Positions 24,222-35,888 of a stretch of 64,000 bases of DNA are shown piece by piece. Position 1 is the first letter of the stretch; each line of letters opens with the position of its first letter. Origin of the DNA: Jaltomata sinuosa (Eukaryota; Streptophyta; Magnoliopsida; Solanales; Solanaceae); NCBI GenBank assembly GCA_003996215.1, contig QJPP01007585.1, forward strand, positions 186,001-250,000, read 5' to 3'. The notes beneath the pieces are model-generated. The model saw only the letters and a program-made list of their open reading frames with translations, made no database searches and was not told the origin of the DNA. The position numbers were made by a program, and so were the translations under genes.

Positions 24222-24760
24222 GATTGGATCGTCCACCTTTCAATGAGATAAGATTGGGTTGTCCGCCTTTTAAAGAGATAATATAGGGTCATCCGCCTTT
24301 CAATGACAACAAATAGGGTCGTCCTCCTTTCAAAGAGACAAGAATGGGTCGTCCGCCTTTCAACGAGACAAGATTGGATCATCCGTCTTTCAAAAAGACA
24401 AGATAGAGTCGTCCGTCTTTCAAAGAGACAAGATTGAATCGTCCGCCTTTCAACGAGACAAGATTGGATTGTCTGCCTTTCAACGAGACAAAATCGGGTA
24501 GTTAGCCTTTCAACGAGACAAGATTGGGTTGTCCTCCTTTCAACAACATAAGATCGGGTAGTCCGCCTTTCAATAAGACAATATTGGGTTGTTTGTCTTT
24601 CAATGAGACAAAAATTAGGTCATTCGTCTTTCAACGAGACAAGATTGGGTCGTCCGCCTTTTCAAAGAGACAAGATTGCGTCATTCATCCTTTCAACGAG
24701 CCAAAATTGGATCGTCCGCCTTTCAATGCGACAAATTGGGAAGTCACCTCATTCAAAGTG
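24222..24760 (+). repeat. 30-bp minisatellite, about 18 units
   Basis: The consensus unit is GATTGGGTCGTCCGCCTTTC followed by AACGAGACAA. Units are 80-95% alike by eye with few indels. Because 30 is a multiple of three, parts stay open as a 10-residue peptide repeat (for example 24524-24775, with PPFN recurring). I regard this as a by-product of the period, not evidence for a protein. Confidence 0.85.
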
Positions 24761-25080
24761 GCATATCACATTTAAGTTGGATTGTCTGCCTTTCAACGAG
24801 ACAGGTATACAATCTTGCATCCTCAGCGCACACAGTTTGACAGTAGGATGATTTTGGAAAATAATATCAAATGTACGTGATTGTTTTTCGTCCTAAAATA
24901 TTTTTTTCTCATTTATCATCTTTTTTTTAAAATAATTCAACCTCGTCAACAGACAAAGAGTATTTTCAAAACTCTATCAAAGTCTGACATCATTTTGTGC
25001 ATATGTCATTCTTTTTTTTCGTCGAGTCAAAGTTGGCTACACGTCAACGTCTTCGCTCAAAGATTCTTTCATCATCTCTT

Positions 25081-25096
25081 AGCGAAGAGGGACAGT
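25081..25096 (+). other. Polypurine tract of D
   Basis: AGCGAAGAGGGACAGT lies immediately upstream of the 3' LTR start (TGTTGACACCC at 25097). Purine richness and position fit the plus-strand priming site of an LTR element. Confidence 0.6.
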
Positions 25097-26309
25097 TGTT
25101 GACACCCAATTTTGGCTTGATATTTTTCAAGTTAATATTCTAAAGTTTTTTATTCATTAAATTGCACAAAATATAATTTTTATATACTTTTCAATATTAA
25201 CATAATTTATTGATGATTATTCTCATTTTTAAAAATATTGAAATTTTTATTAATTTTTTAATCATTTTGATTAATTTTAATTATCACTAAAAAAATTGCA
25301 ATCATTTTCATATAAACAAATATTGTGTCGATTTTATTTAATCAGGTCGTCTTTATTCAAATCACATTTTTTACATGTTATTAAATATTTTTATTATTAT
25401 TTTCTTTAGCACAGTCTGTTAATACATAAAGACGGAGGAAATATCTTACACAAATAATAAATATCCCATGATTTTAGGTAAATCATGGTTTTGAGCATAC
25501 GATTTTGATAGCCCATGATTTTCAACAAATGATTTTGCCACATAGATGGTTTTAGGTTTTATCTTATCTACTAAAAAATTTCTCATGCACACTATACATT
25601 TCTTGGTGGTGGAATATTTTTAGATTTGGCAACAAAATCCCCAAAACAATCTGAGCTTCCTTTTTCAGCCACCATCCTCGCCGAAATTTGGCAAAGCAAT
25701 AACCCACAAAAAATCCATTGTTTTCCCCTCATCTCCCGTCACTGTCACTGTTCCGGCGAGCTCTATCACACCACCACCATTCTAGATCCCAATCACACTG
25801 CTCATATCCTTCTTCAACACAACCGTTGCTGTCGGAGTTGATAACCGGACAATAGACGAGCTCCGGCGATGCACAACCACTGACCCCATTGCCTTCGTCC
25901 TCTTCTCCGTCTAAACAAACCCCGACCAAACAACCTCTTTCTCCCTTACCCTTTATCTTTGGCGAGCTGAGCTTCGGCGGTGTCCAGATCTAATCGAGGA
26001 AAATAGTAACCAACAACTTCACCAACGCCGACGACCTCACTGTACCAGTCGTTTACAGCGTCGACGATCTTGTTGCGTTTTTTGGTGATCCCCTTGAAAT
26101 ATTTTGATGAACAGTATTATTTTGTTCATACTCGGTGATTTTAATTTATTTGGACTAATTTCATGAGTTTTTGTTACATTTAACATTGATTTTGATTGTT
26201 TCACATCTATTTTAATAATTTTAAAAAAAATATTATTTCATGTTGATTTTGTGCTCGTAAAAAATGATTTTGATTTTATTTGATTACTGCCTTGCACATT
26301 TACATTTTT

Positions 26310-26737
26310 AGAACTTTGTTTTGAGTTCGATATTTCATATCGAATATCAATTTAATTGGCTAATGAAGGAATCTCTTCGTCAGATTTTCGAGGCCTCCCC
26401 ATAATAAAAGACAGATTTTATTTTGAGTTCGATTATTTCATATCGAATATCAATTGAATTGGCCAATGAAAGAATTTCCGTCGGATTTTTGAGGCTTACC
26501 CATAATAAAGAGGGGTTTTATTTTGAGTTTGATTATTTCAATATCAATTTAATTGGCCATTGAAAGAATCTCTCCATCAAATTTTTGGGGCCTCCCCATA
26601 ATAAAAGGATTTTATTTTGAGTTCGATCATTTCATATCGAATATCAATTGAACTAGACAATGAAAGAATTTCCGTCGGATTTTCGAGGTCTCCCCATCAT
26701 AAAAGATGAATTTTATTTTGAGTTCGATTATTTCATA
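26310..26737 (+). repeat. ~101-bp tandem repeat in D 3' LTR
   Basis: It is the second copy of the array seen at 440-960: ATTTCATATCGAATATCAAT recurs with spacing near 100 bases, and the last unit is interrupted by solo LTR C and continues at 30302. Confidence 0.8.
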
Positions 26738-29700
26738 TGTCACGACCCAATTTCTCGGTCATGATGGCACCTACAACCCTCCAGTAGGCGAACCAATCCC
26801 CATAGCCCAGAACGGTTAGTAATGGGCTACTTTCTAACAGTTTAAGCGGAAGAACAATAAATAAGCGGAAGCAAGGGAACAAGATGAATAAACTAGATAA
26901 CCGGAGAAATATAAATACAAAACGGAAGCTAAACCAACCCAAAAACCTGGTATCATAGTGTATAAGAGCCGAACTACAACAGGAGTACAAAAGTTACAAA
27001 AGTAATATATACATGATGTCTCCGAAATTACAAGAGTACAAAATACATCGAAGATAAACTAAAGTCAAGCTCTGAACGCCAAGAGCTCACCCTAAGCCTG
27101 GATGATCCAAAAACAGCTGCCCGCACGAGTCTCTGGCGCTCTAACGGTGATGGCCCACACCAGGATCTGCACCAGAAGATGCAGGGGGGTAGGGTGAGCA
27201 CCAAATGCGAAGCATAATGTACCCAGTAGGTATCATAGGCCGACTGGGCACATATAAAGTAAAAGAACAGTAGCAGGCAGAGTAGAAACAAGCAGTCACA
27301 GAAATCAACGATAAAGTACACAAGAACTAGCCCAGAGGGAAGACAACCGAAAGCAACAAGCAAGGCTAGCAAGTAGAATATATACATGGCAAATACATGT
27401 GAAAAGAGAATGACGCACCTGGGATCCTCGCAAAGACAGTATATATAGATAAGTTCTAGCAAGGGACGGTATACTGGTAACCTCAAGTATATAAGATGGG
27501 AGGGAAGTATAAAGTAGACATGCTCGCTAAACAGAATGAATAAACACCCAAATCATGCCAATTCTCTAATCCATAAGTAACAGTCTAGCAAGTCCAATTC
27601 CACACTTATAACCGTAGTAGAGAACAAATCCATAATTAAGTAAAGAGAGTCTACCTACAGTCCCTCGGCCGCCCATATAATCGAGGAACGCAATCAAGTG
27701 AAAACAAACCCTCCGGCATCCTATACTACCAGAACGTACAATTAATAAACAACAAACAAGGGTGGTATCTCAAACAATTATTGATATGATGCATGATCAC
27801 CTCAAGGTGAAGTAGAATCTCTGTATGTACCTTCTCCGGTGACGATCGAACCCAGCAGGTAGGTTCCATGGAAGGACTCAGCCCGTATACCTCTACTCCA
27901 CCGTATACCCTTCCCCCCGGCACACGCAACCCGAAGCCCCTGGCCCGGAGCGGCAAGGTCCATGGAGGTCCTGGACCCCATACTAAATCTCAAAATCAAA
28001 ACGTGCCCTCCAGAATCGAGTCCGGGTTCAAGACAGTGGCTAAGTCTCAAATATGCATGCCTAGACCCTGTCTAGGACTAAAACCGTGAGAAAGATGTCT
28101 CAAAAACCCTTCCAATGGTGCTCGGGCACAACCGGGTCTAAAACAGTAGTAAAATCTCTCAGATGCCCGACCTAACTGAGCCTAAGCCATTTCAAATCAA
28201 TGAGAAAACTCAGCTAGCACTCCGACCTGGTTGAGTCTAGCAATAGTAGTAAATCATGATAAAACTATATTTTTAACCTTCTTTTACCCCAATAAGATCC
28301 ACGTATCAAGTCAAATCATTTCCAAATCTAATTATATCAAAAACGAGCCCCCAGGGCCATGCAAGGTTTAGAAAATTAGTTTCCGCAGGCCCAAAGCCAA
28401 AAACCATAATAAAATGTGAAAAATTTCTTTATATGCATGGAAATGATATGATCATCACAACTAGCTGCCCGGCAGCTCACAATCAACCTGACGGCCCTGC
28501 ACAGGCTCCGAAGCTACTCAGCAAGCATAACCAGCCTAGAAGGATATTTCTATGTCCGTGACTCGCGGACATTCTCAATAATCCCACCTTATATATTCCA
28601 GAGTCAACAAGACCTCACGGGGTCACAAGGGTAATAAATGCACCAACTAATAGGAATACTACACACAACGGAGGAAATAAATAGGGTGAATCATGGAAAA
28701 ACGGTCAAGGTCTGTGGTACCAACCTAATAACCCAACCTAAGGATGCCAACTAGTATAATTTTACCCGATATATGTGAAGTCTAGGGAGTTAAGTCGTAA
28801 CCTACCTGTCATCCGACGACAAGCTGCAGGAACAACGATATCCGAGGCCGAGCTACTCTGAGAAGCTCCAAACGAGAATCAAACTATCAAATTCATGAAT
28901 ATAACGTTAAAACGAGTCTAATGGTACCCATATTGCTACAATTGTAGCCGGGTCAATATCCGGGACAAATGCGGGCCCGCAAGGTCCACAACCCGAAACC
29001 AAAAATGAAAAGAGCCACGACGACCCCAATAGTGCCAGAGGGAATGCTCCAAATTTGAGCACAATTGGCCCAGAGGAAGGGCGCCAAATCAGCTCGCAAA
29101 GATTGGGGTTTAAGGAGTGGAAATTTATGAAAAAGAGTAGAAATTGGGCAAGGATTACTTACCACAAAGGCGAAAACCCGAGTCAAGAAGGATAATTTTA
29201 CCACTCCCACAAGCATGCACCAACTGGACGGCCAGAATTCACAAGCAAAAACTCAAGCTTAGAGAAGTACATCAATGGAGGTTTTAAGAAATTTCAAGAG
29301 AAGAGGGAGCTTACCAAACGACGAAGAAGTACGGAAAATCCACCCACAATCGACTTCCCCAGGCTTAGAATCAATATAGAGCAAATTGTTGGAGAGAATT
29401 TAGAGTTTATTGTGAGAAAACTGAGAGAGAATGCTGGAAAAATGGACTCCCAGCTTTATATAGCTGCTGAAAAATGGCCAGAGCCATCGGCGCTAGGCCT
29501 GCGCCAACAACGCTGAAGGGGGTGGCAGGCGCCTCAGCGCTATCGCGCTGGGAGGGGCGCGATCACGCTGAAGGCTGGCAGGCGCGATTGCGCTGGCCTT
29601 GGCGCGATTGCGCTGAAGACTGGCCTGCAACTATTTTTTTGCAATTTCTATAACACTCCACGGGGTGTTCCGGGCACAATCGAAAACCGATATTCAAAAA

Positions 29701-30296
29701 TCAATAATGCTAACAGAGTGGAAACGAAGTTTCGGACTCAATGGAATCGACAAAACTCCGATACGAGGTCGTTTCAGAGAAATGTTGACCCAAGTCAACC
29801 CTAACAAAAAGGAACCCAAGGGCTCGAAATGAGTCCGGCTCACCCGGAACCCGAATAAACCACCTTCCTAGCCCAAACTCAACATTCCAGAGCTGATGAA
29901 ATCGTCGAATTTTGAATCCGACACTCCGATCATCGAAAGTCACCCAAAGTTACACTTTCAACTCCAAATGGCCTGAAAACTGAGAAAGCCACACAAAATC
30001 CACACCGGAAGTTCTCAGGCGTCAACTAAAGGTCCAACTAGACTAAACTCATCGCTCTAGAGCTAACAGAACTGTCAGAATTCAATTCCAAGCACGTTAG
30101 CTCAGAATGTTGACCAAAGTCAACGACATTCTAAGTTTAAGCTCTAAAACAGGCAAACGGTCAAAACGACCAAACGAACGGCCAGGGCACCGAACCACCG
30201 GTCCAAGTAAGCCATAAATGACTTGGGGCCGCTACAAGAAGGCTCTAACAGTGCAATAAATGCATAAATGCAAAGATAATCGGAAGGGTCATCACA
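26738..30296 (-). mobile_element. Solo LTR C (same family as element A LTR, 3.6 kb)
   Basis: It starts TGTCACGACCC, ends GGGTCATCACA and is flanked by a perfect TSD, TCATA, at 26733-26737 and 30297-30301. No internal region is present. It is collinear with 3975-7419. It retains the terminal CA lost in A and a CpG-rich block absent from A. Orientation is inferred from element A. Confidence 0.9.
29455..29625 (-). promoter_or_regulatory. TATA-like box with CpG-rich repeat block, LTR C
   Basis: On the - strand CTATATAAA (29455-29463) is preceded by about 150 bases containing repeated GCGCGATTGCGCTG, GGCGCGATCACGCTG and CAGCGCTATCGCGCTG units. The repeats are absent at the matching position in the LTR of element A, so the block is an insertion or expansion in C, or a loss in A. 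Confidence 0.5.
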
Positions 30297-30734
30297 TCAT
30301 ATCAAATATCAATTTAATTGGCCGATGAAGAAATTTTTGTCGATTTTTCAAAGCCTCCAATGTATATAAGACGGTTTTTATTATTTTATTAATTTATTTT
30401 GATAAATATTTGTTCAATACTAACACTTTTACTAAGTGTGTTTACAGGTACATGGAGTTACTTTTCGAAGAAGACACTCGAATTAAAATTCGAAGATCTT
30501 GTAAAATTCTTTATTGTATTTATTCATTTTAGATAACGATAGGTAAATATTAGGTCATTTCTTATAAGTTTTTGGCTAAATGATAAAAAATATTAGGCCG
30601 TCTAATAAAAGTTTTTTCTTGGATTCTTCGAGTTTTGGAGAGCCTTTTTCTCTAGCTTTGAAGAATCAACGCATTTATTTTATCTCTTCAATTGAAAAAA
30701 TGAGTTAACACCATTGTGGATTTCGAAGGATGCC

Positions 30735-33700
30735 TGTTGACACCCAATTTTGTCCCTCCTTTGCGTCATTTTACTCATTTGAGCGTCTATTTTGTTCACA
30801 AAGCCAAAAACGCTATTTTTACTTATTTTATAAAATTTTATGTTATTAAATATTATCCACATTATTTTAGTATCACTTTACGATTATTGTTATTGTTATT
30901 ATTACTATATTATTCACTTGCAAAAGTATTTTACTTTATTTACTTACTCTTTTGCATTTATCTTATTATTTTTTTTATAAATACTTAAGAAATATTTTAA
31001 ATTTATTATTCGTATTATCGTAAATATTGGTGAATAACTTTTGATTACCAAGTATAATTATTGAGTTACTATATAATATTTTCTTTTACTTAGTAATTTA
31101 GTAGTTACTCTTTAAATACTTATATCTTAGTAGGATTTATTTAGATTCAAATATATTGTGTTCAAATTTCAAATTTTAAACTTGATTAAATCTTTTCATA
31201 TTTAGAAAAATCCTCTTCAATATTTTTTCCTTTCATGGGAAGAATAATTATTTGTTCCTTCTCCAAAAATAGCTCCAAAAAAAAAAAAAAAGATCTTGCA
31301 TGGTACCTATTTTTTACTCCCTCTACACAACGTTAATATCCTCCCAAATCACTCCTATGTAAAAGGATTTTTCCATTTTAAACCCTCTTCCCAACGTCTA
31401 TATTGACCATTGATCCTTATTATATATACCAATTCCTTGAGGAGACAGACAGACCATTAGAGGCCCCCTTGACCATCTCCAAGAAGAGAAGAAGAGATAC
31501 AGAGAGTATTCACGCCGGAAGCAGAGTGACGAGAACTTGGGGATTTGGTGCAATGACCACCACTTTAAAACCTCCATAACCATTGTAACAACAACTCTTC
31601 TTCCTCCATAGATGTTACGATGCCGCCTAGCCGTTAACCACCCAAAGTTCAGACCTTTCTCCACCGTAGAACCACCTTAAAACACCACTGTTGTAGCTCC
31701 AAAACTAATCGACCCCTCCATATTGTAGCTCCGTCTGCTTCCCCGTGGTTTCACTAGCACAAGTTCCGGTCCGTCGATGCTTCCATGTCGAGGTTCGTCC
31801 AAGTCACAAACGTCCAGTTCATTCCAGCAAATTGTAATCCAAAGCTTGGAGGTCCATTTTCACAGTCTTTAACTTTCAAGATCTCTTAATCATCTTAAAT
31901 GTGGAAAATTATCTGATTTGCTTTATGTTATGTGTCTGGATCCTTAATTATTTCTTATGTTAAATTAAAAAATAATTACTGGGTTAGTATATTAGTTTGT
32001 TCCATGGTTATTATGATTTTGTACCATGCTTCTTGTGAATTATGTGATCTCTGTAAATAGTAATTTATAGAAAAGGGTAGTAACTGTTTTATTGGGTTTA
32101 GGATTGCAACATTGAAAAGGTTTGGTTAACATTTTTTTCATATTAATGTTTGTCTTGGTATTTCATTTTTGTATTCTACTGTAATGAATATCGTGACATA
32201 GTGAACTAATGAGGGCAATTTGTTTTATATACTAGTGACCTAATTTGAATCATTATTAGTGATTTCTTCGAATTCTCAGTAGTTTGGCCTAGGAATGCTT
32301 CGAGAATAAAATGTGCCTTCGTGATTCAATTATGCTTTTAGCCTAGACCAAAAATTTAAGACCTTACTCTGTTAATTAATTATGCGTTTGAACGAAATGA
32401 GTTTGCGGATTTAATTCAAAACTTGTTGTCTAGTTAAGAGAGAACATGAGACTTTTCCTGAAATCCCTTTTCTTATGTACTTACTTTGATACAAAAAAAA
32501 AAAAAAAAACTTTGTTACGCACTTTATTATTTTAATTAGTAAACACTAAGAACAGACATACTCTCACCCCCTTGAATATTTTTTACATGTACGCTATGAC
32601 GGAATGACGTCACTTGGAGTTCAATCCCGGAGAGTGAAGGAGTCAATGCACAAAGCTAAGCTCAAAATGGAGTTAGTCGCCCCCAAGCGGGATCAGGTAT
32701 GTTTCGGGGAAATGATGAAAAAAAGGCAAACTATAGCTGACTTCTCGTATGAAGCACATAGCTTTATTAAAAATAAAGCAATCCGTTACTCCATTCTTTT
32801 CTAATTTTTTATGTCACCCTTTTAAAAATATCAAAGACTTGACAACTTTTTACCGTTGTGTTAATTCTTAGATATATATTATTATTTTTACAATCTGAAT
32901 ATCCAAATATTTTTTAAAGCTTTACATAATTTTGAAATACTGAAATATTTATTTAGTGCTTTGAAATATTTTTACGAATTCTTCAAGTCCTGTTTTAAAG
33001 AGTTTAAGAGAGACGATCATACGAAAATAGAATAGAGTGGGTAACATCGCATTGGGCCCATTTTTATAGCCTCGCTATACCTGATCCCACTCTCTCTCTC
33101 TCTCTCCCTCGCACTCTCTATCTTAACTTTACTGTATGCGTTGTTAATTTGTTGTTTACTTTAGTTTCTTATATTATATTTGCCACCAAAATTAAGGTGG
33201 CATACGCTTACTAACCATTTCTTTTCTTTTGCGAGATTTTGTAATTTATGGGATCAGTTTGAACACACTATGCTGAAAGGAGAATAATCTAGAGGTATTT
33301 TTTATTAATTCGACGCTTCGCCAACAAGGTTAGTCTCTTGGTCTTCACAATCCTTATGCCCCTGAATATGTAGTTGTGTGCATAGGTTAGCTTTATTTTG
33401 TTATTATGTCATCCGAGTGCTTTAAATATTCTGTTTGGAAGCGATCAGGTTAGTTCTTTCTGTCTTGATTGTTAATATTGCATGTATTTTTATTTTCTCT
33501 ATTTGGCGGCCTACAAAGCATGATTTAATTAATTATACTCATGAACTTTGTGTTTTCATGTGTCACTCATTTGCATGTCTAATCACTTTACCACCTTGGT
33601 TCGTATTAATTAAATACTAATTGGATTTTGCTTAATTTAATAATTTATTTTAAATAAAGTCTATATGTTTAATCACATAGTCAATTTTTCTTAATAAATA

Positions 33701-33981
33701 TTTTGACCTTTGTTTATCACGATTTCCCACATAAATAACGAATCCGGCAGGGACCCACATTTGTGGACCTCGAAAGGTGCTTAACACCTTCCTTTCGAGG
33801 TAACTTGAACCCTTACCCGATTTCTGGTTGCGTAGACTCAAAATTTAATTTAATTGTAGTTAGTCAGAACGGCGCCCTAACGCGCCTTAAATTCGTTAGG
33901 TGGCGACTCTTCACGCTCTCTTCCTGAAAGAGAGTTGTCACGTCGAAACCCGCTTTTCCGCGAGGAAAATGGGGCGCGACA
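30735..33981 (+). mobile_element. Solo LTR F (Tat/Ogre-like, 3.2 kb)
   Basis: It begins TGTTGACACCCAATTTTGTC, ends ATGGGGCGCGACA and is flanked by a perfect TSD, ATGCC, at 30730-30734 and 33982-33986. Its last ~250 bases match the inverted copy at 61702 closely. It includes a perfect 10-bp hairpin (33768-33800), TGGCGACTC at 33901, and a second small hairpin at 33916-33934. Other contents are AT-rich, with poly-A runs (31277, 32492) and a CT microsatellite near 33090. No gene is recognised in it. Confidence 0.88.
33768..33800 (+). other. U5 hairpin of LTR F
   Basis: CCTCGAAAGG (33768-33777) pairs perfectly with CCTTTCGAGG (33791-33800), and inside it GGTG can pair with CACC. It is equivalent in position to the stems in D and E although the paired bases differ. 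Confidence 0.6.
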
Positions 33982-34444
33982 ATGCCTAACCCCTTCCATT
34001 TAGAATAACTTAAACCATTACCTAGAATCTAACTGGTTTCGTAGACTAAAATTTTCTTTAATTAATAGGTTTCCTAATTTTCCTAAAATTAGGTGGCGAC
34101 TCTTCTAAATATTTTTTACACTAATTATTTAGTAATTAATTTTTTGAGTCCCGAAGTTGTGTCCTATCGTAAAAAATAGGATGTAACAGTAACCCTAGGA
34201 CAAGGGTGCTTAACTATTCATGTTCAACTAATAATTGCAAGAAGTTATGTTGTTCATGCACAATTAAAGAAAGGAAAAGTAGAAAAGTAAGAACCATAAT
34301 GATGAATTCTCCTCTTCGATGTATGCTAAGCCAAAACGTGATCAACCCCTGTAAAAATGTTCACGTGTTTTATTTATAGTGGAGGAAAATATCCTCTTTC
34401 CTTCTTTGACTTGGAATGACTTTTAGAATAATCAGACGCCAAAA

Positions 34445-34560
34445 ATGCTAGTCCACCGTGCGCCTCTAAACGCGCTAACTAAAGTCCATGGCGCGCCTCT
34501 CAATGCACTAACTCTTTTTCGCGGTGCGCCTCTGAGAGCGTTTAAAGTGAGGTTTGCAAG
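34445..34560 (+). repeat. Three 39-bp GCGCCTC repeats
   Basis: GTGCGCCTCTAAACGCGCTA, GCGCGCCTCTCAATGCACTA and GTGCGCCTCTGAGAGCG are spaced about 39 bases apart. The + strand stays open and would give a 13-residue repeat (HRAPLNALTKV, HGAPLNALTLF, RGAPLRAFKV). It is locally very GC-rich within AT-rich DNA. Whether it is expressed is unknown. Confidence 0.6.
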
Positions 34561-34869
34561 CCCCATGAAGTTTTCTATTAGGTGTGGTTCAAGGCTTATC
34601 GTGGGGAATTGTCTATGCGTCGCTGACTTCCTCTTTTACGGTTAACAATCCATTTCGAGTTCAAAATAACACGCTCTTGCTTTTTTCACCATTTTTGGGT
34701 TAATTTCTCATGCATTTTTGTCCTAAAACTTATCTTGCGGGTTTAAAAATTGTTACTAGATTTAAATGGGTGATATTTTAAAAGATTGGATATATCATGA
34801 GGAGTACATATTTCGAATTTGAGAGATTTTGGTATAGATTTGAGGCAGACTTGGTGGATTTTTCAAGGA

Positions 34870-35410
34870 ATCAATGCACTTGTATATGAATTGTATTCAT
34901 GTATCAATGCACATGTATATGCATTATATTCATGTATTTAAGTATATCTATTCACTGTTATATATTTGTATCAATGTATTTGAGTGTATATATATTCACT
35001 GTTATATATTTGTATCAATGTATTTGAGTGTTTTTATAGTATATATATTCACTGTTATATATTTGTATCAATGTATTTGAGTGTTTTTATAGTATATTCA
35101 TCACCAGAATGTATTTGGAGAAGCAATTAAAGTGTAATTGTTCCTTATTATTCGTGATGTATCAATGTATTTGAGTGTATCTGCAATTGATTATAAATTT
35201 GTATCAATTTATTCAAGTATATTTGTTCCTTGTTATACTTGTGTATCGATTGCATTTGCTTGTATCTACTACTGATTATACATTTGTATCAATGTATCAA
35301 GTGTATTTATTCCTTGTTATTCATTTTGTGTCAATATATTTGACTGTATCTGCAAGTGGTTATAAATTTATAACAATGTATTCAAGTGTATTAGTTTCTT
35401 GTTATACATT
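34870..35410 (+). repeat. Degenerate minisatellite with TGTATCAATGTATTTGAGTG core
   Basis: The core TGTATCAATGTATTTGAGTG recurs many times with alternating spacers of TATATATTCACTGTTATATA or TCTGCAATTGATTATAAATT. Unit spacing is about 60-75 bases. Units become more diverged towards the AT tract. Confidence 0.7.
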
Positions 35411-35413
35411 TGG

Positions 35414-35416
<3 letters not shown>

Positions 35417-35480
<64 letters not shown>
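35417..35480. repeat. (AT)32 microsatellite
   Basis: This is an uninterrupted AT dinucleotide run of 64 bases, about 530 bases upstream of the ELP6 start codon. Confidence 0.95.
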
Positions 35481-35482
<2 letters not shown>

Positions 35483-35888
35483 GAGGTTTCGTTGAAGTTC
35501 AAAATACTTGTATCACTGCGGATGAAGAAGAAGTGAACAATTTTGATCAATTTTAGGATTTATATTGGAGAATACGACTGTGATGTTTGAATATTCAAGC
35601 TTAACGTGGAACTTGTGAGATTGCAGAATTTCGTTGATTATGGAAGATTGAGATATCAGTTGATGGTAATTTATGCTAAATTTCCTTTTTAAAAAAAAAA
35701 TCATGTAGCGCAATTCACGCACGTTATTAAGGGTTGTATGTGTATTCAGAGCTAATTTTCATGAATAAATATATTTAATATATATGGTAGCAAGTTATAA
35801 TATAGTTATGACTGTAATTAGCGAAAGTGCAGCTAAGAAGGCCTAATTTGGACCTAATGTTAGCTGTTTTTGAAATCTTCTCTTTTCT

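Larger units (their letters stand above)
23171..25096 (+). mobile_element. Element D internal region, part 3 (3' untranslated type)
   Basis: It lies between solo LTR E and D's 3' LTR. It is dominated by minisatellites: diverged TTGGGTCATCATCCC units at about 23570-23950, AAGTGACTCCACT units at 24000-24200 and a 30-bp array at 24222-24760. No coding domain is recognised. In Ogre/Tat elements the region before the 3' LTR is known to be a hotspot for minisatellites, which supports the assignment. Confidence 0.65.
25097..34188 (+). mobile_element. Element D, 3' LTR, split by solo LTRs C and F
   Basis: It begins TGTTGACACCCAATTTTGGC and ends ATAGGATGTAACA, as in the 5' copy. Own segments are 25097-26737, 30302-30734 and 33987-34188, about 2.3 kb in total. 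From 25871 it aligns with window position 1. The 5' flank needed to confirm the TSD is outside the window; the 3' flank is GTAAC. Confidence 0.85.
34189..35880. other. Intergenic region upstream of ELP6
   Basis: I see no gene between the end of D and the ELP6 promoter. The stretch holds a 39-bp repeat around 34445-34560, a minisatellite at 34870-35410 and an (AT)32 tract. The remainder is AT-rich single-copy-looking sequence. Confidence 0.5.

Noticed and set aside
24200..24800. CRISPR-like array (30-bp repeats)
   Set aside because: The units are contiguous with no unique spacers, in a plant retrotransposon; it is a minisatellite.
35175..35550. Tyr/Ile-rich open frames around the AT tract
   Set aside because: They are translations of the (AT)32 repeat and the adjacent minisatellite.
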